Below, one piece after another: positions 31,836 through 40,868 of a DNA stretch of 64,000 bases. Numbering within the stretch: the first letter of the stretch is position 1; each line of letters begins with the position of its first letter. A model generated the notes under the pieces. It was not told the origin of the DNA and searched no databases. It worked only from the letters and a program-made list of their open reading frames with translations. Source of the DNA: Haloterrigena turkmenica DSM 5511 (GTDB lineage Archaea; Halobacteriota; Halobacteria; Halobacteriales; Natrialbaceae); contig NC_013743.1 of assembly GCF_000025325.1 (NCBI RefSeq), positions 3,596,001 to 3,660,000 of the forward strand. The letters are read 5' to 3'. The position numbers and the translations under genes were made by a program.

Positions 31836-33446
31836 ATGTCGCCGTCCCTGCCGATCGAGACGGGCGGTGAGGGAAATCGGGATCGATCACTGGCGGGCGT
31901 CCCGGTCGAACTGTATCCGATCGTCCTCATCGCGACTGCGCTGCGGCTGTTCCGGCTCGAGTCCGAGAGTTACTGGGTCGACGAAGTCGTCTCGGTGACC
32001 ACCGTCACGTCGAACACGCCGATCGAACTCCTGATCAGCGTGCCGGGGAACGATCCCCACCCGCCGTTCTACTACCTCCTCCTGTCCGGCTGGACGGCCC
32101 TCTTCGGCACGAGCGAACTGGCCACGCGACTGCTGTCGGCCCTCGCCGGCATCGCCACCGTGGTCGTCCTCTACGGGATCGGGCGGCGACTCTTCGACAG
32201 GGAGGTCGGAGCGATCGCCGCGGTCCTCGTCGCCGTCTCGCCGTTCCACGTCTGGTACGCACAGGAGGTCCGAATGTACAACCTGCTCGCGTTGCTGACC
32301 GCGCTCTCCGTCTACTACTTCGTGCGGATACAGACGGATCGAGCGACCGACGAGTCCGGGTTTCGAACCGAGATCGGGTACGTCGTCTCCACGGTCCTGC
32401 TCGGCTACACGCACGTCTTCGGGCTGTTCGTGATACTCGCCCAGAACGCCTACGTCTTCTCACGACCGCTCGTCCGGATCGTCCCCCGGTCGCGACTGAC
32501 GCTCCGCCGCTGGTTCGAACTCGAGGCGCTCACCGCCCTGCTACTCGCGCCGTGGCTGGTGAAACTGGTTCGCCGAATGCTGGCGGCGCGTGCTGGCGAG
32601 ACGACCAACGTCTCGTGGATCCCCCTACCGACGGCCGAGACCGTCAGGGAGACGTTCGCGGCGTACCTCGGCGCCTACCTGTTCGAGGAGTCGTTCCCCC
32701 TTCTCGTCTCGCTCGTCGTCGTCGGCTGTCTGGTGCTCGCGCTCTCGAGCGGCCGATACGTGGCGACGGAGCCCGGCACCAGTGCGGAAGCCGACCGGAG
32801 CGAAGCGGCGGGAACCGACCGCGGGAGGGAGATAGCGGCCGACCGCGAGAGCCTACCGGTAAATGCCGTCTACCTGGTCGTCCTCTGGTTCGTCGTGCCG
32901 ATCCTCGTTCCGATCGCCCTCTCGCACGTCGTGACGCCGATCTTCGTGGACCGGTACTCGATCGGCGCGTCGCTGGCGTTTTTCCTCCTGATCGCAGTCG
33001 GGATCCGGACGCTCTCCCGGCCGTCGCTTCGGTACGTCGTCGTCGGGGTGCTCCTCGTGGGTCTCGTGGCGCCGCTCCCGACGTACTACCAGGACGACCA
33101 GAAGGAGCAGTGGCGGGGGGCCGCCGCCGACGTCGAGTCGGCCGTCGACGGCGACGACGTCGTCCTCGTGAGCAGACCGTTCACGGAGCGGACGTTCGGC
33201 TTCTACTTCGACCGGTCGGACGTGCCAACGGTCCGGATCCCGCCCGACGCGTCGGGCGACGAGATACGGTCGGCCGTCGACGGCCACGACGACGTCTGGA
33301 TCGTGCTCTCGTACACCAGTTCGTCGACCAACCAGCGGATCGTCGACGCCGTGGCGAACCGCGACGACTACCGCGGCCCCGTCGAGGTGAACCGGTACAA
33401 CGGCATCGCTGTGGTCCGGCTCGAGCGGACGTCGAACGGCGGCTAG
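31836..33446 (+). CDS. GT39/ArnT-like GT-C glycosyltransferase
   Basis: The 536-residue protein has about 10-12 membrane helices. The first external loop carries ESYWVDEVVSVT (acidic catalytic residue), and NDPHPPFYYLLLSGW is the second diagnostic loop of the dolichyl-phosphate-mannose protein mannosyltransferase group. A long hydrophilic C-terminal domain lies outside the membrane (about 405-536). It should use a polyprenyl-phosphate sugar donor on the outer face. It lies in the same island as an AglD-like flippase and the DolP-type enzyme at 33507. Confidence 0.85.
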   Translation: MSPSLPIETGGEGNRDRSLAGVPVELYPIVLIATALRLFRLESESYWVDEVVSVTTVTSNTPIELLISVPGNDPHPPFYYLLLSGWTALFGTSELATRLLSALAGIATVVVLYGIGRRLFDREVGAIAAVLVAVSPFHVWYAQEVRMYNLLALLTALSVYYFVRIQTDRATDESGFRTEIGYVVSTVLLGYTHVFGLFVILAQNAYVFSRPLVRIVPRSRLTLRRWFELEALTALLLAPWLVKLVRRMLAARAGETTNVSWIPLPTAETVRETFAAYLGAYLFEESFPLLVSLVVVGCLVLALSSGRYVATEPGTSAEADRSEAAGTDRGREIAADRESLPVNAVYLVVLWFVVPILVPIALSHVVTPIFVDRYSIGASLAFFLLIAVGIRTLSRPSLRYVVVGVLLVGLVAPLPTYYQDDQKEQWRGAAADVESAVDGDDVVLVSRPFTERTFGFYFDRSDVPTVRIPPDASGDEIRSAVDGHDDVWIVLSYTSSSTNQRIVDAVANRDDYRGPVEVNRYNGIAVVRLERTSNGG

Positions 33447-33506
33447 ACTCGCCGGTGGCGGCCCGCTCGTCGGTCACGCTCGCTCGAGTCCGAACGCGCC
33501 GAACCG

Positions 33507-34865
33507 CTAGCCGCGATCGGTTCGACTCGGCCAGCCGTCACACCGCTTCGCGTCCAGTCGATCGTCGGTCATCGCGACCCACCGTACCTCGTTCCAGCTC
33601 AACCGATAGTGACAGGTCTCGGGCTCTATCTGCTCCCAGTAGATCGTCTGCATCGACGGGACGTCCCCGTCGGCCGGCGTTATCGGCGGGGGCTCTCCCT
33701 CCGGCTCGGCTTCCTCTTGTATCGTCCGAAGCGTCGACTGCGGGACGGGCGAGCCGAAGTGCCAGACCAGTCCCGAGAGGACGAGCAGTCCGACGACGGC
33801 GACGACGGCGACGGCCGTCCACCGGTTTCGGTTCGCCCGGGTCGCGTCGTGGCCGCGACGGTCCGTCGCCGGCGATCCGCGTGCGGTCCCGCGCTCGACG
33901 GCGACGGCGACGCCGAGCGCGACGAAGGCGAGCCACGGGAGCGCGTCCGTCGAGCCGTCCAGATCGACGAACAGTACCTGGAGGGCGAGCAGCGAGCCGC
34001 CCGCCGGAATCCACCACCGCTCCCGGAGGTCGCGGACGGCGGCGCGCGCCCAGCCGTAGAGCGCGACCGGGACGAGCAGCGACCCGTAGCCGAACACCAG
34101 CAGTATCGTGTAGACGCGCTCGGCCACAGTGTACGACGATCCGGCGGTCAGTGGGGCGACCACTGTCTGGACGACCATGGAAACGAGCCCCCCCGTGGCC
34201 GCGAACGCGAGGACGACGGCACCGGTGACAACGGCACCGCCGCCGACCACCGAGAGCACGTCCTTCCCGCCGTTTCGCTGGTACGCCATTCCGACGACCA
34301 GCAGCGCAAAAACCGCCCCAGACTGCCACGACCCGGCGCTCAGCGCCGCGGCGGCGCCGGCGAGGAACGGCCGGTCGCGGAGCGCCAGCGCGAGCGCGAG
34401 GACGCCGAAAAACAGCGCGTAGAACTGCGCTCGGACGCCTTCTGGGGAGAGGAGAAAGAGCTCCGGCACGACGAGCATCGCGAGACCGGCGGCGATCGCC
34501 GCCGCGTCGTCCCCAGTCACGTGGCGGGCGATCCACCCGACGAGCAGGACGCTCGCGGCTGCGACGAGCGTCGTGAGCGTCGCTCCGAGACCGTGCAGCA
34601 CGAGCATGTTCCCGCCGGAGAGGGCGGCGAGCACGGCCGCGATTCCGAACGGAACGGGCGGGTTCACGTCCCAGACGTCGACGTACGGAACGCCGCCCTC
34701 GAGGACGTACCAGCCCGTGTGCTGGAAGAACGCCGGGTCGGTCGCGATCGTCGGCCAGTCGACGAGCAGGTACCTGCCGAAGCCGGCGACGAACAGGACG
34801 GCGACGATCGGCCCGAGGACGACGATCCAGCGGCTGTGAGTCCGGAGACGCGAACGTGTGGCCAT
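33507..34865 (-). CDS. DolP-mannose mannosyltransferase-like membrane protein
   Basis: The 452-residue protein has about ten membrane helices with FFQHTGWYVLEGGVPYVDVW and DVNPPVPFGIA in the first outer loop, the GT-C signature of haloarchaeal proteins annotated as DolP-mannose mannosyltransferase (name from memory). A C-terminal periplasm-like tail of about 90 residues ends WPSRTDRG. It starts one base after the stop of the epimerase gene, so the two form an operon. The ATG at 34865 is preferred to the open upstream frame. The sugar and acceptor are unknown. Confidence 0.8.
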   Translation of the reverse strand: MATRSRLRTHSRWIVVLGPIVAVLFVAGFGRYLLVDWPTIATDPAFFQHTGWYVLEGGVPYVDVWDVNPPVPFGIAAVLAALSGGNMLVLHGLGATLTTLVAAASVLLVGWIARHVTGDDAAAIAAGLAMLVVPELFLLSPEGVRAQFYALFFGVLALALALRDRPFLAGAAAALSAGSWQSGAVFALLVVGMAYQRNGGKDVLSVVGGGAVVTGAVVLAFAATGGLVSMVVQTVVAPLTAGSSYTVAERVYTILLVFGYGSLLVPVALYGWARAAVRDLRERWWIPAGGSLLALQVLFVDLDGSTDALPWLAFVALGVAVAVERGTARGSPATDRRGHDATRANRNRWTAVAVVAVVGLLVLSGLVWHFGSPVPQSTLRTIQEEAEPEGEPPPITPADGDVPSMQTIYWEQIEPETCHYRLSWNEVRWVAMTDDRLDAKRCDGWPSRTDRG

Positions 34866-34866
34866 C

Positions 34867-35958
34867 TCAGATCCGCTGTGAGACCTTCTTCGCGACGGCG
34901 AGGGCGCCCTGGTCCCACGCGACGCGGTGGTCCAGACCGCTTTCATCGGCCTCTTCGTCGGCCTCGTAGTTCTCGAGGTACCACTCGTAGGTCTCCACGA
35001 GCGCCTCCCGGTTGGAGTACTCGGGCTCCCAGCCGAGACCCTTCAGCTTCTCGACGGAGACGTAGGAGTCCTCGTGGGCCGTCTCGTAGACCCACGGATA
35101 CAGCGGGGAGAGGTTCAGTTCGTCCAGCACGCGGAGGACCGCGACCGTGAGGAAGGCGGGCGTTCCGATGGTTCGTTTTCCCGTCCCCGCGTAGTCGATG
35201 GGGGCCTGGAAGTCCTCCTTCATCGTACCGAACTCGTCGGTACCGACGTTGAACGTGTCGTTCACCGATTCCTCGTCCTCGGTGAGCAGCAGTTCGATGG
35301 CGGTGACGAGGTCGTGGACGTGCAACAGCTGGTAGCGGTTGTTCCCCCAGCCGACGAGCGGAACGTTCGCGCCGTCCTCGATCCAGTCGAACAGCACCTG
35401 AAACACGCCGAGCCGCTGCGGCCCGACGAACGTCTTCGGGCGAACGATCGGGACGCACATCCCCATGCGGCGGAAGTCCTGACAGACCTTCTCGGCCTCG
35501 ATCTTGGCCTCGCCGTAGGGGCCGACCCCGTCCAGAGGCGACTCCTCGGTGATGGGATGCGTGTCGTGGGTCCCGTACACCGCCGTCGAGGAGACGTAAC
35601 AGACCCGCTCGACGTCGCGGTCGTTCGCTGCCCAGAGCACGTTTCGCGTCCCGTCGATGGTCGTCTCTCGGATGCGGTCGGCGTCCCACAGCGGGAGCGC
35701 GGCCGCCGTGTGCACCACCGCGGTGGCGTCGCTCTCCTCGAGCGCGTCGGCGACGGACGCCTCGCTTCGAACGTCTCCCTCGATGAACTCGATTCCGTCC
35801 GTGTCGTCGTTCGGCTCGAACGGCTTGAGATCGAACGCGGTGACGTCCCACCCCTGATCGCGGAAGTACTGACACGTGTGCAGGCCGAGGAATCCGGTCC
35901 CTCCAGTGACGAGAAGCGAGCCACTCGAGTCGTCGCTCTCGCGCTCACTATCGCTCAT
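34867..35958 (-). CDS. NAD-dependent nucleotide-sugar epimerase/dehydratase (extended SDR)
   Basis: The 363-residue protein has the NAD site VTGGTGFLGLHTCQYF (about residues 17-32), SSTAVYG with the catalytic Ser/Thr, and PYGEAKIEAEKV with the YxxxK pair. These are the hallmarks of extended short-chain dehydrogenases that epimerise or oxidise nucleotide- or lipid-linked sugars. It is divergent from the UbiA gene and cotranscribed with the GT-C gene at 33507. A role in making the sugar that the nearby enzymes transfer is inferred. The ATG at 35958 is chosen over an upstream in-frame extension. Confidence 0.88.
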   Translation of the reverse strand: MSDSERESDDSSGSLLVTGGTGFLGLHTCQYFRDQGWDVTAFDLKPFEPNDDTDGIEFIEGDVRSEASVADALEESDATAVVHTAAALPLWDADRIRETTIDGTRNVLWAANDRDVERVCYVSSTAVYGTHDTHPITEESPLDGVGPYGEAKIEAEKVCQDFRRMGMCVPIVRPKTFVGPQRLGVFQVLFDWIEDGANVPLVGWGNNRYQLLHVHDLVTAIELLLTEDEESVNDTFNVGTDEFGTMKEDFQAPIDYAGTGKRTIGTPAFLTVAVLRVLDELNLSPLYPWVYETAHEDSYVSVEKLKGLGWEPEYSNREALVETYEWYLENYEADEEADESGLDHRVAWDQGALAVAKKVSQRI

Positions 35959-36128
35959 CGTGATATCACGCTGAACGTCGATACGGCGGGTCAAGAGTGT
36001 ACCGAGGTGTAACGAATCCGTACAGTCACGGGCCCATTGAAACCGAGACGTCCGGCACGTGACACAGACCGTGAGGGAGTCACAGGCAAGCCGGTCCTTT
36101 TTGCCGTCATGTGAAGTCGAGGAGACAG

Positions 36129-37043
36129 ATGGCCCGCGCCTACACCGACCGGCGTCGGTTCGTGGGAACCGTCTCCGGGCTGGTAAAGGAGACGCGTCCC
36201 TGGCAGTGGTACAAGCAGGGCATCCTGCTTCTGGGGCTCGTCTTCTCCAAGAGCCTGTTCGATCCGGTCGCCGTCACGAACGTCGTCCTCGGAATCGTCG
36301 CCTTCTGTGCCGTCGCGGGCGCGACGTACATCGGCAACGATATCCTCGACGTCGAGGAGGACCGCAACCACCCGCGGAAGAAACACCGACCGATCGCCAG
36401 CGGGCAGGTTCCGATCCCCGTGGCAGTGACGTTCGCAGTCCTGCTGTTCGTCGGCGGGCTCGGCCTCTCCTGGTACCTCGGCCCGCTGTTCCTCCTCGTC
36501 GTCAGCGCGTACCTCGCACAGAACGCGCTCTACTCCGCGGTTCTGAAGGAGATCGTCATCGTCGACGTGATGGTCATCGCTATCGGGTTCGTCCTGCGGG
36601 CCGTCGCCGGCGTCGTCGCCATCGACGTCTACCTGAGCCCCTGGCTCGTCGTCTGTACGTTCCTCGGGGCGCTCATGCTCGCGCTCGGCAAGCGCCGCCA
36701 CGAGATGATCGTCAGCGACGATCCGGCCGCGTCGCGCGCGACCCTCGCGGAGTACACCGAGGAGACGCTCGACCAGTTGCTCGTCGTCGTCCTCGCGGCG
36801 CTGGTCGTCTCCTACTCGCTCTACACGTTCTTCCGCGGCGACCTGTGGATGATGACCACGCTCCCGTTCGCCTTCTTCGCGGCGTTCCGCTACCACCTCC
36901 TCGCCCACACGCGGAATCTGGGCGGCGACCCGAAGTTCCTCTTCGGCGACCCCCCATTTTTCGTCAACCTCGTCCTCTGGGGGCTCCTCGTCGTCGCGGT
37001 CCTTTACGGGGTTCCGCCGCGACTCCTCGAGGTGATCGCGTGA
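36129..37043 (+). CDS. UbiA-family decaprenyl-phosphate phosphoribosyltransferase-like protein
   Basis: The 304-residue protein has about nine membrane helices. TRPWQWYKQGILLLGLVFSK at the N-terminus and NDILDVEEDRNHPRKKHRPI (first Asp-rich motif, about residues 70-90) match the subgroup that transfers 5-phosphoribose to polyprenyl phosphate, as mycobacterial Rv3806c does for arabinan synthesis. A second motif region, GKRRHEMIV, follows near residue 190. The alternative is a generic UbiA prenyltransferase. A GAGGAG SD precedes the ATG at 36129. Downstream are a PHP phosphoesterase and a flippase. Confidence 0.82.
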   Translation: MARAYTDRRRFVGTVSGLVKETRPWQWYKQGILLLGLVFSKSLFDPVAVTNVVLGIVAFCAVAGATYIGNDILDVEEDRNHPRKKHRPIASGQVPIPVAVTFAVLLFVGGLGLSWYLGPLFLLVVSAYLAQNALYSAVLKEIVIVDVMVIAIGFVLRAVAGVVAIDVYLSPWLVVCTFLGALMLALGKRRHEMIVSDDPAASRATLAEYTEETLDQLLVVVLAALVVSYSLYTFFRGDLWMMTTLPFAFFAAFRYHLLAHTRNLGGDPKFLFGDPPFFVNLVLWGLLVVAVLYGVPPRLLEVIA

Positions 37044-37074
37044 CCGTCTCACCCCGCTCCGCATCGATCCCGCC

Positions 37075-37755
37075 ATGACACGACGATACGATCTCCAGGT
37101 GCACACGGACGCCTCGCCCTGCTCGAGCACGCCGCCCGAGCGCGTGGCCGCGGCGGCGGTCGAGGCCGGACTCAACGGCATCGCCGTCACCGACCACGAC
37201 ACGCTGGCCAACGTCGCCGCCGTCCGGGACGCCGCGCCGGCCGACCTCGAGGTGATCGCCGGCGTCGAAGTGACGACCACCGAGGGCCACCTGCTGGCCC
37301 TCGACGTGACGGAGGCGCCGCCTCGAGCCGATCCGCTGACGGTGATCGACCGCATCCACGAGCAGGGCGGCGTCGCCGTCCTCTCGCATCCGTTCGACGC
37401 GCTGCGACAGTGCTACGAGACGGACCTCGAGGCCCTCGCCGACGCCGTCGACGGGGTCGAAGCGGTGAACTCCCGCTGCGTTCGACGCCGGTTCAACGAG
37501 CGCGCGGCCTCGTTCGCGGCCGCCCACGACCTGCCGGCGACCGGCGGCAGCGACGCTCACTTCCCGATGGAAGTCGGCCGCGCGTACACCCGGGTCGAGG
37601 GCACCGGATCGCTCGCGGACGCAGTGCACGAGGGGCGCGTGCGGCCGGGCGGCCGCGGACGATACCTCTCGGGGCACGTCGCGACGAAACTCCACCAGTT
37701 CCGCACCGCCTCCGGTCGCGCCGTGGGGGCCCTCACGTCGGGGCGATTCCCGTGA
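37075..37755 (+). CDS. PHP-domain phosphoesterase
   Basis: The 226-residue protein shows PHP metal motifs: LQVHTDASPCSSTPPE (His10), ITAVTDHDTL-like IAVTDHDTLANV (His, Asp), GVEVTTTEGHLLAL (Glu, His), SHPFDA and GGSDAHFP. PHP proteins of this length hydrolyse phosphate esters such as nucleoside phosphates. Its position between the UbiA-type gene and a flippase suggests removal of the 5-phosphate from polyprenyl phosphoribose, the step done by Rv3807c in mycobacteria. That is inference from context only. Confidence 0.85.
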   Translation: MTRRYDLQVHTDASPCSSTPPERVAAAAVEAGLNGIAVTDHDTLANVAAVRDAAPADLEVIAGVEVTTTEGHLLALDVTEAPPRADPLTVIDRIHEQGGVAVLSHPFDALRQCYETDLEALADAVDGVEAVNSRCVRRRFNERAASFAAAHDLPATGGSDAHFPMEVGRAYTRVEGTGSLADAVHEGRVRPGGRGRYLSGHVATKLHQFRTASGRAVGALTSGRFP

Positions 37756-38735
37756 CGACGAGCGGCGAGGCCGAGGGGGTCGGTGCGACCGTCGTCGACC
37801 GCTGCTGGCGGGCCGTCCGCGAGCACGGCGTCTGGCTGACGGCGCTGCTCTCGGTCGTCGTCTTCCTCGGACTCGCCGCCTACGCGGACGTCGGCGACGT
37901 GACGAACGCCCTCGCCACCCTGCGCTGGCGGACGTTCGCGACCGTCATCGGCCTGACGACGGTCGGCTACGGCTTCCGCTTCGCCAAGTGGCACTACTAC
38001 CTCCGGCGTCTCGAGGTGGACGTCCCGCTCGAGGCGAGCGCCGTCACCTTCTTCAGCGGCCTGATGATGGTCGTCACGCCGGGGAAGGCCGGCGAGGTCT
38101 GGAAGGCGTGGTTCCTCCGGGACAAGCGCGGCGTGCCGGCGAGCGAGACCACCTCCGTCGTCGGCGCCGAGCGCGTCACGGACCTCGTCGCGCTGAGCGC
38201 GATGGCTGCGCTCGGCCTGCTGGTCTACAGCCGGTCGTCGCTTCCCATCGTCATCGTCCTCGGCGTCATCGCGGTCGGTATCGGCCTACTCCAGTGGCGG
38301 CGGGCCTGTCTGGCGATCCTCGGCCGACTCGAGTCGCTTCCGGTCGTCGGCGAGCACGCGACCGAACTCGAACGGTTCTACGAGAGCGCGTACCGGCTGT
38401 TCCAGATCCGACCGCTGGTTGTCGCGACGCTGCTCAGTCTCGCGGCGTGGGGGTTAGAGGGCGTCGCGCTCTGGCTGGTCCTCGAGGGATTCGGCGTCGA
38501 AGCCACCGTCGTCATCGGCCTGTTCGTCTTCGGCCTCGGGTCGGTCGTCGGCGCGGTGTCGATGCTCCCCGGCGGACTCGCCGCGGCGGAGGCGTCGATG
38601 GTCGGCGTGCTGGTCACGTTCGGCTACCCCGAAGCCGTCGCGGCCGCCGCCACGGTCGTGATCCGCGTGGGGACGCTGTGGTACGCCGCGGCGCTCGGTA
38701 CGACCGTGTTTCTCGCGTACAAGGCGACTCGCTGA
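37752..38735 (+). CDS. AglD/COG0392-type membrane protein, probable lipid-sugar flippase
   Basis: The 327-residue protein starts at GTG 37752, overlapping the PHP gene's stop by four bases (GTGA), so translation is coupled. About eight membrane helices carry MMVVTPGKAGEVWKAWFLRD and VSMLPGGLAAAEASMVGVLV, the two family signatures. It is related to but distinct from the protein at 28875. Coupling to UbiA and PHP genes suggests that it flips a polyprenyl-phosphate pentose to the outer face (inference). Confidence 0.85.
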   Translation: MTTSGEAEGVGATVVDRCWRAVREHGVWLTALLSVVVFLGLAAYADVGDVTNALATLRWRTFATVIGLTTVGYGFRFAKWHYYLRRLEVDVPLEASAVTFFSGLMMVVTPGKAGEVWKAWFLRDKRGVPASETTSVVGAERVTDLVALSAMAALGLLVYSRSSLPIVIVLGVIAVGIGLLQWRRACLAILGRLESLPVVGEHATELERFYESAYRLFQIRPLVVATLLSLAAWGLEGVALWLVLEGFGVEATVVIGLFVFGLGSVVGAVSMLPGGLAAAEASMVGVLVTFGYPEAVAAAATVVIRVGTLWYAAALGTTVFLAYKATR

Positions 38736-38823
38736 ACGGTCGACGGCCGGCCGCTCACTCCGCAGCGAGTCGTTCACGGGCTCCGATACCGATAGCGGCG
38801 GTAAAATCGAGGGCCGGCCGGAA

Positions 38824-40266
38824 TCAGTCGCTCCGCCGGTAGAATGGCAGTCGGAACCGAACGCCGGCGTCGCGGAGCCGCCACCTGGTCTCCATCCCGA
38901 GCCACGCCAGCCCGGTCAGGATTGCGATGCCGATGGCGGCGAACTCGTTCGCCCCCATCCAGATCGGCGTCGCGAACAGGAGACCGTTGTGGATCCGGTG
39001 CGGGAGGATGTTCTCGAGGACGTCACCGGCCCAGCCGAGCGGGTCGAAGCCGAAGAGACCGTCGTCATCGCCCCCGCCTCCGCCGCCGCTATCGTCGTCC
39101 GTCCGGGACTCGAGGCCGAGTGCCTGGGCGCTCTGCCCGCCCTCGCTTTCGGCGCCGGTCTCGAGGCGTTCCGCCTCGTAGGGGAGGGTCGATCCGACTT
39201 CCCAGACGATGTCGCCGGACTCGTTGACCTCAATCACGCGGTTGCCGTGACTGTCGGCGATGAGCGTGTTCCCGTTGGGGAGTCGGTCGGCGTCGCGGGG
39301 CCACTGAATCCGGTCGTCCTCCCACTCCCAGGTGCGGTTCCACTCGCCGTCCTCGCGCTGGAACTCTTGGATGCGGCCGTTCTCGGAGTCGGCGACGAGG
39401 ACGGCCGGGCCGCCCTGCGATTCGGGGATGTAGTCGGGGTTGTGCTGTTCGTACTGGACGTCGTAGTCGTTCTCGCTCCCGAGCGTCCAGCCCTCGACCA
39501 GCCCCTCCTCCCGATCGAGGAAGACGACCTGGTCCTGATTTCGGAGGCTGGCCATGATCCGTCCTTCGTGTTGGCCCTCGTCGATGTACTCGACGTCGTT
39601 GATGTGGGCCCAGTCGCCGGGGTACGGACCACCTTCGTCGACGGGGAAGTCGCTCTGGGCGTCCCAGAGCCACTCGACGACCTCCGTCTCGGTGTTCACG
39701 ATGAACACCTGGTCGGCGACGATGTCGGCGACGACCACGTGCGTCTCGTTGATGCGGTCCGAGTCGTGCCACTCGCCGGCTGTCTCCTTGTAGTCGTAGC
39801 GCTTGTAAACGACCTCGGGTTCGGGGTTCTCCTCCTCGAGGTCGACGCGTTCGATGACGTTCAGCGCACACGGCGGGTCGCTGCAGGTCGGCCCCTCGCT
39901 GTGGATCGTGTCCGTCGCCGTGTACTCGATGGTCATCGGATCGCCCTCGACGGGATCGGCGTCGAAGTACTTCGTCCGCGTGTTGTCATAGTACGCCACT
40001 TCGCCGTCGGGCGAGTAGACGGTGATCGTCCCGGCACGGCCCGACTCGGTGACGACCGTGTGGTTCTCCGTCTCCGGTGCCTCGGGAACCTCCTCCGCGG
40101 AGGCGGTCGAGAGATCGTCGTTCATCGACGCGCTCGCCACGGCGGCCGCCGAGAGGAGGATGACGGCCAGAAACACGACGCGGAGGCGGTTTCGCGAGAG
40201 CGCAGACCGGCCCCGGGAGACGCCCGACCGAACGGCCGCGAGCGGCGACTGCGAACGGTCAACCAC
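38824..40266 (-). CDS. Arylsulfotransferase (ASST)-like beta-propeller, membrane anchored
   Basis: The 480-residue protein has an N-terminal membrane/signal segment (about residues 26-48). A beta-propeller-like domain follows (about 60-370) with repeats such as NDVEYIDEGQHEGRIMASLR, NPDYIPESQGGPAVLVADSE and ADRLPNGNTLIADSHGNRVI. A Gly/Asp-rich linker (about 395-410) and a C-terminal membrane helix (about 440-460) close it. The repeat style matches the ASST family, which transfers sulfate between phenolic esters; in haloarchaea activity is untested. Surface exposure within the glycan island suggests glycan or protein modification. The active-site His is not assigned with certainty. Confidence 0.75.
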   Translation of the reverse strand: MVDRSQSPLAAVRSGVSRGRSALSRNRLRVVFLAVILLSAAAVASASMNDDLSTASAEEVPEAPETENHTVVTESGRAGTITVYSPDGEVAYYDNTRTKYFDADPVEGDPMTIEYTATDTIHSEGPTCSDPPCALNVIERVDLEEENPEPEVVYKRYDYKETAGEWHDSDRINETHVVVADIVADQVFIVNTETEVVEWLWDAQSDFPVDEGGPYPGDWAHINDVEYIDEGQHEGRIMASLRNQDQVVFLDREEGLVEGWTLGSENDYDVQYEQHNPDYIPESQGGPAVLVADSENGRIQEFQREDGEWNRTWEWEDDRIQWPRDADRLPNGNTLIADSHGNRVIEVNESGDIVWEVGSTLPYEAERLETGAESEGGQSAQALGLESRTDDDSGGGGGGDDDGLFGFDPLGWAGDVLENILPHRIHNGLLFATPIWMGANEFAAIGIAILTGLAWLGMETRWRLRDAGVRFRLPFYRRSD

Positions 40267-40505
40267 GATTTACCACCCTCGAGTCTCGAAACGCCAGCTG
40301 GGAACCCATTGGGTTTCGTTTCCGGAGCGAAGTATTAGTGTTTTTTCTACCTGACTCGGTAGCGACGACGGCGATGGAAACGGCGGGGTACGAATTCGTC
40401 GCTCGAAGCCGATTCGGACCGCGCCGCACTGCATCCCGCTCACACACCGACGCGTTCCCGCGACCAAAAAGCGTATGCGACCGCTCCCGAACCTCCGCAC
40501 CAACG

Positions 40506-40868
40506 GTGAGCGAAAGGGAATCTCTCCACTCCGGGACGGACCGCGCCGACGCCGCCCCGGTAGACGACGAGCGCCCGGTCCTCGAGTCCCGACGCCGTCG
40601 ATTGCGTGCGTACCTCCGACACAACGGCGAACGGATCTGTCGCGACGCGGTCGTGTTGGCTAGTTGGGCGCTGGTAATGATGCTCTGGATTCAGGGGTTC
40701 GGCGTCCCGCGCTGGCTGTGTTACCTCGCCACGTTCGCGGGCGTCGTCGGCTACACGCAGGTGACTTCCCCGTGGGTGCGCCCGTACGTCAGTCCCGACG
40801 ACCTCGAGTCGATCCCGGCGGACGGTCGGGGCCGGCGGCTACAGGAATCGAAGCAGCGGCACGAGTAG
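40506..40868 (+). CDS. Small membrane protein, function unknown
   Basis: The 120-residue protein starts at GTG 40506 (MSERESLHSG). A basic, acidic-mixed N-terminal part of about 45 residues is followed by two membrane segments (about 55-75 and 78-92) and a hydrophilic tail with SPWVRPYVSPDDLESIPADG. The upstream in-frame sequence to 40338 looks non-coding. Its last 30 nt overlap the 3' end of the facing gene. Not recognised. Confidence 0.6.
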   Translation: MSERESLHSGTDRADAAPVDDERPVLESRRRRLRAYLRHNGERICRDAVVLASWALVMMLWIQGFGVPRWLCYLATFAGVVGYTQVTSPWVRPYVSPDDLESIPADGRGRRLQESKQRHE

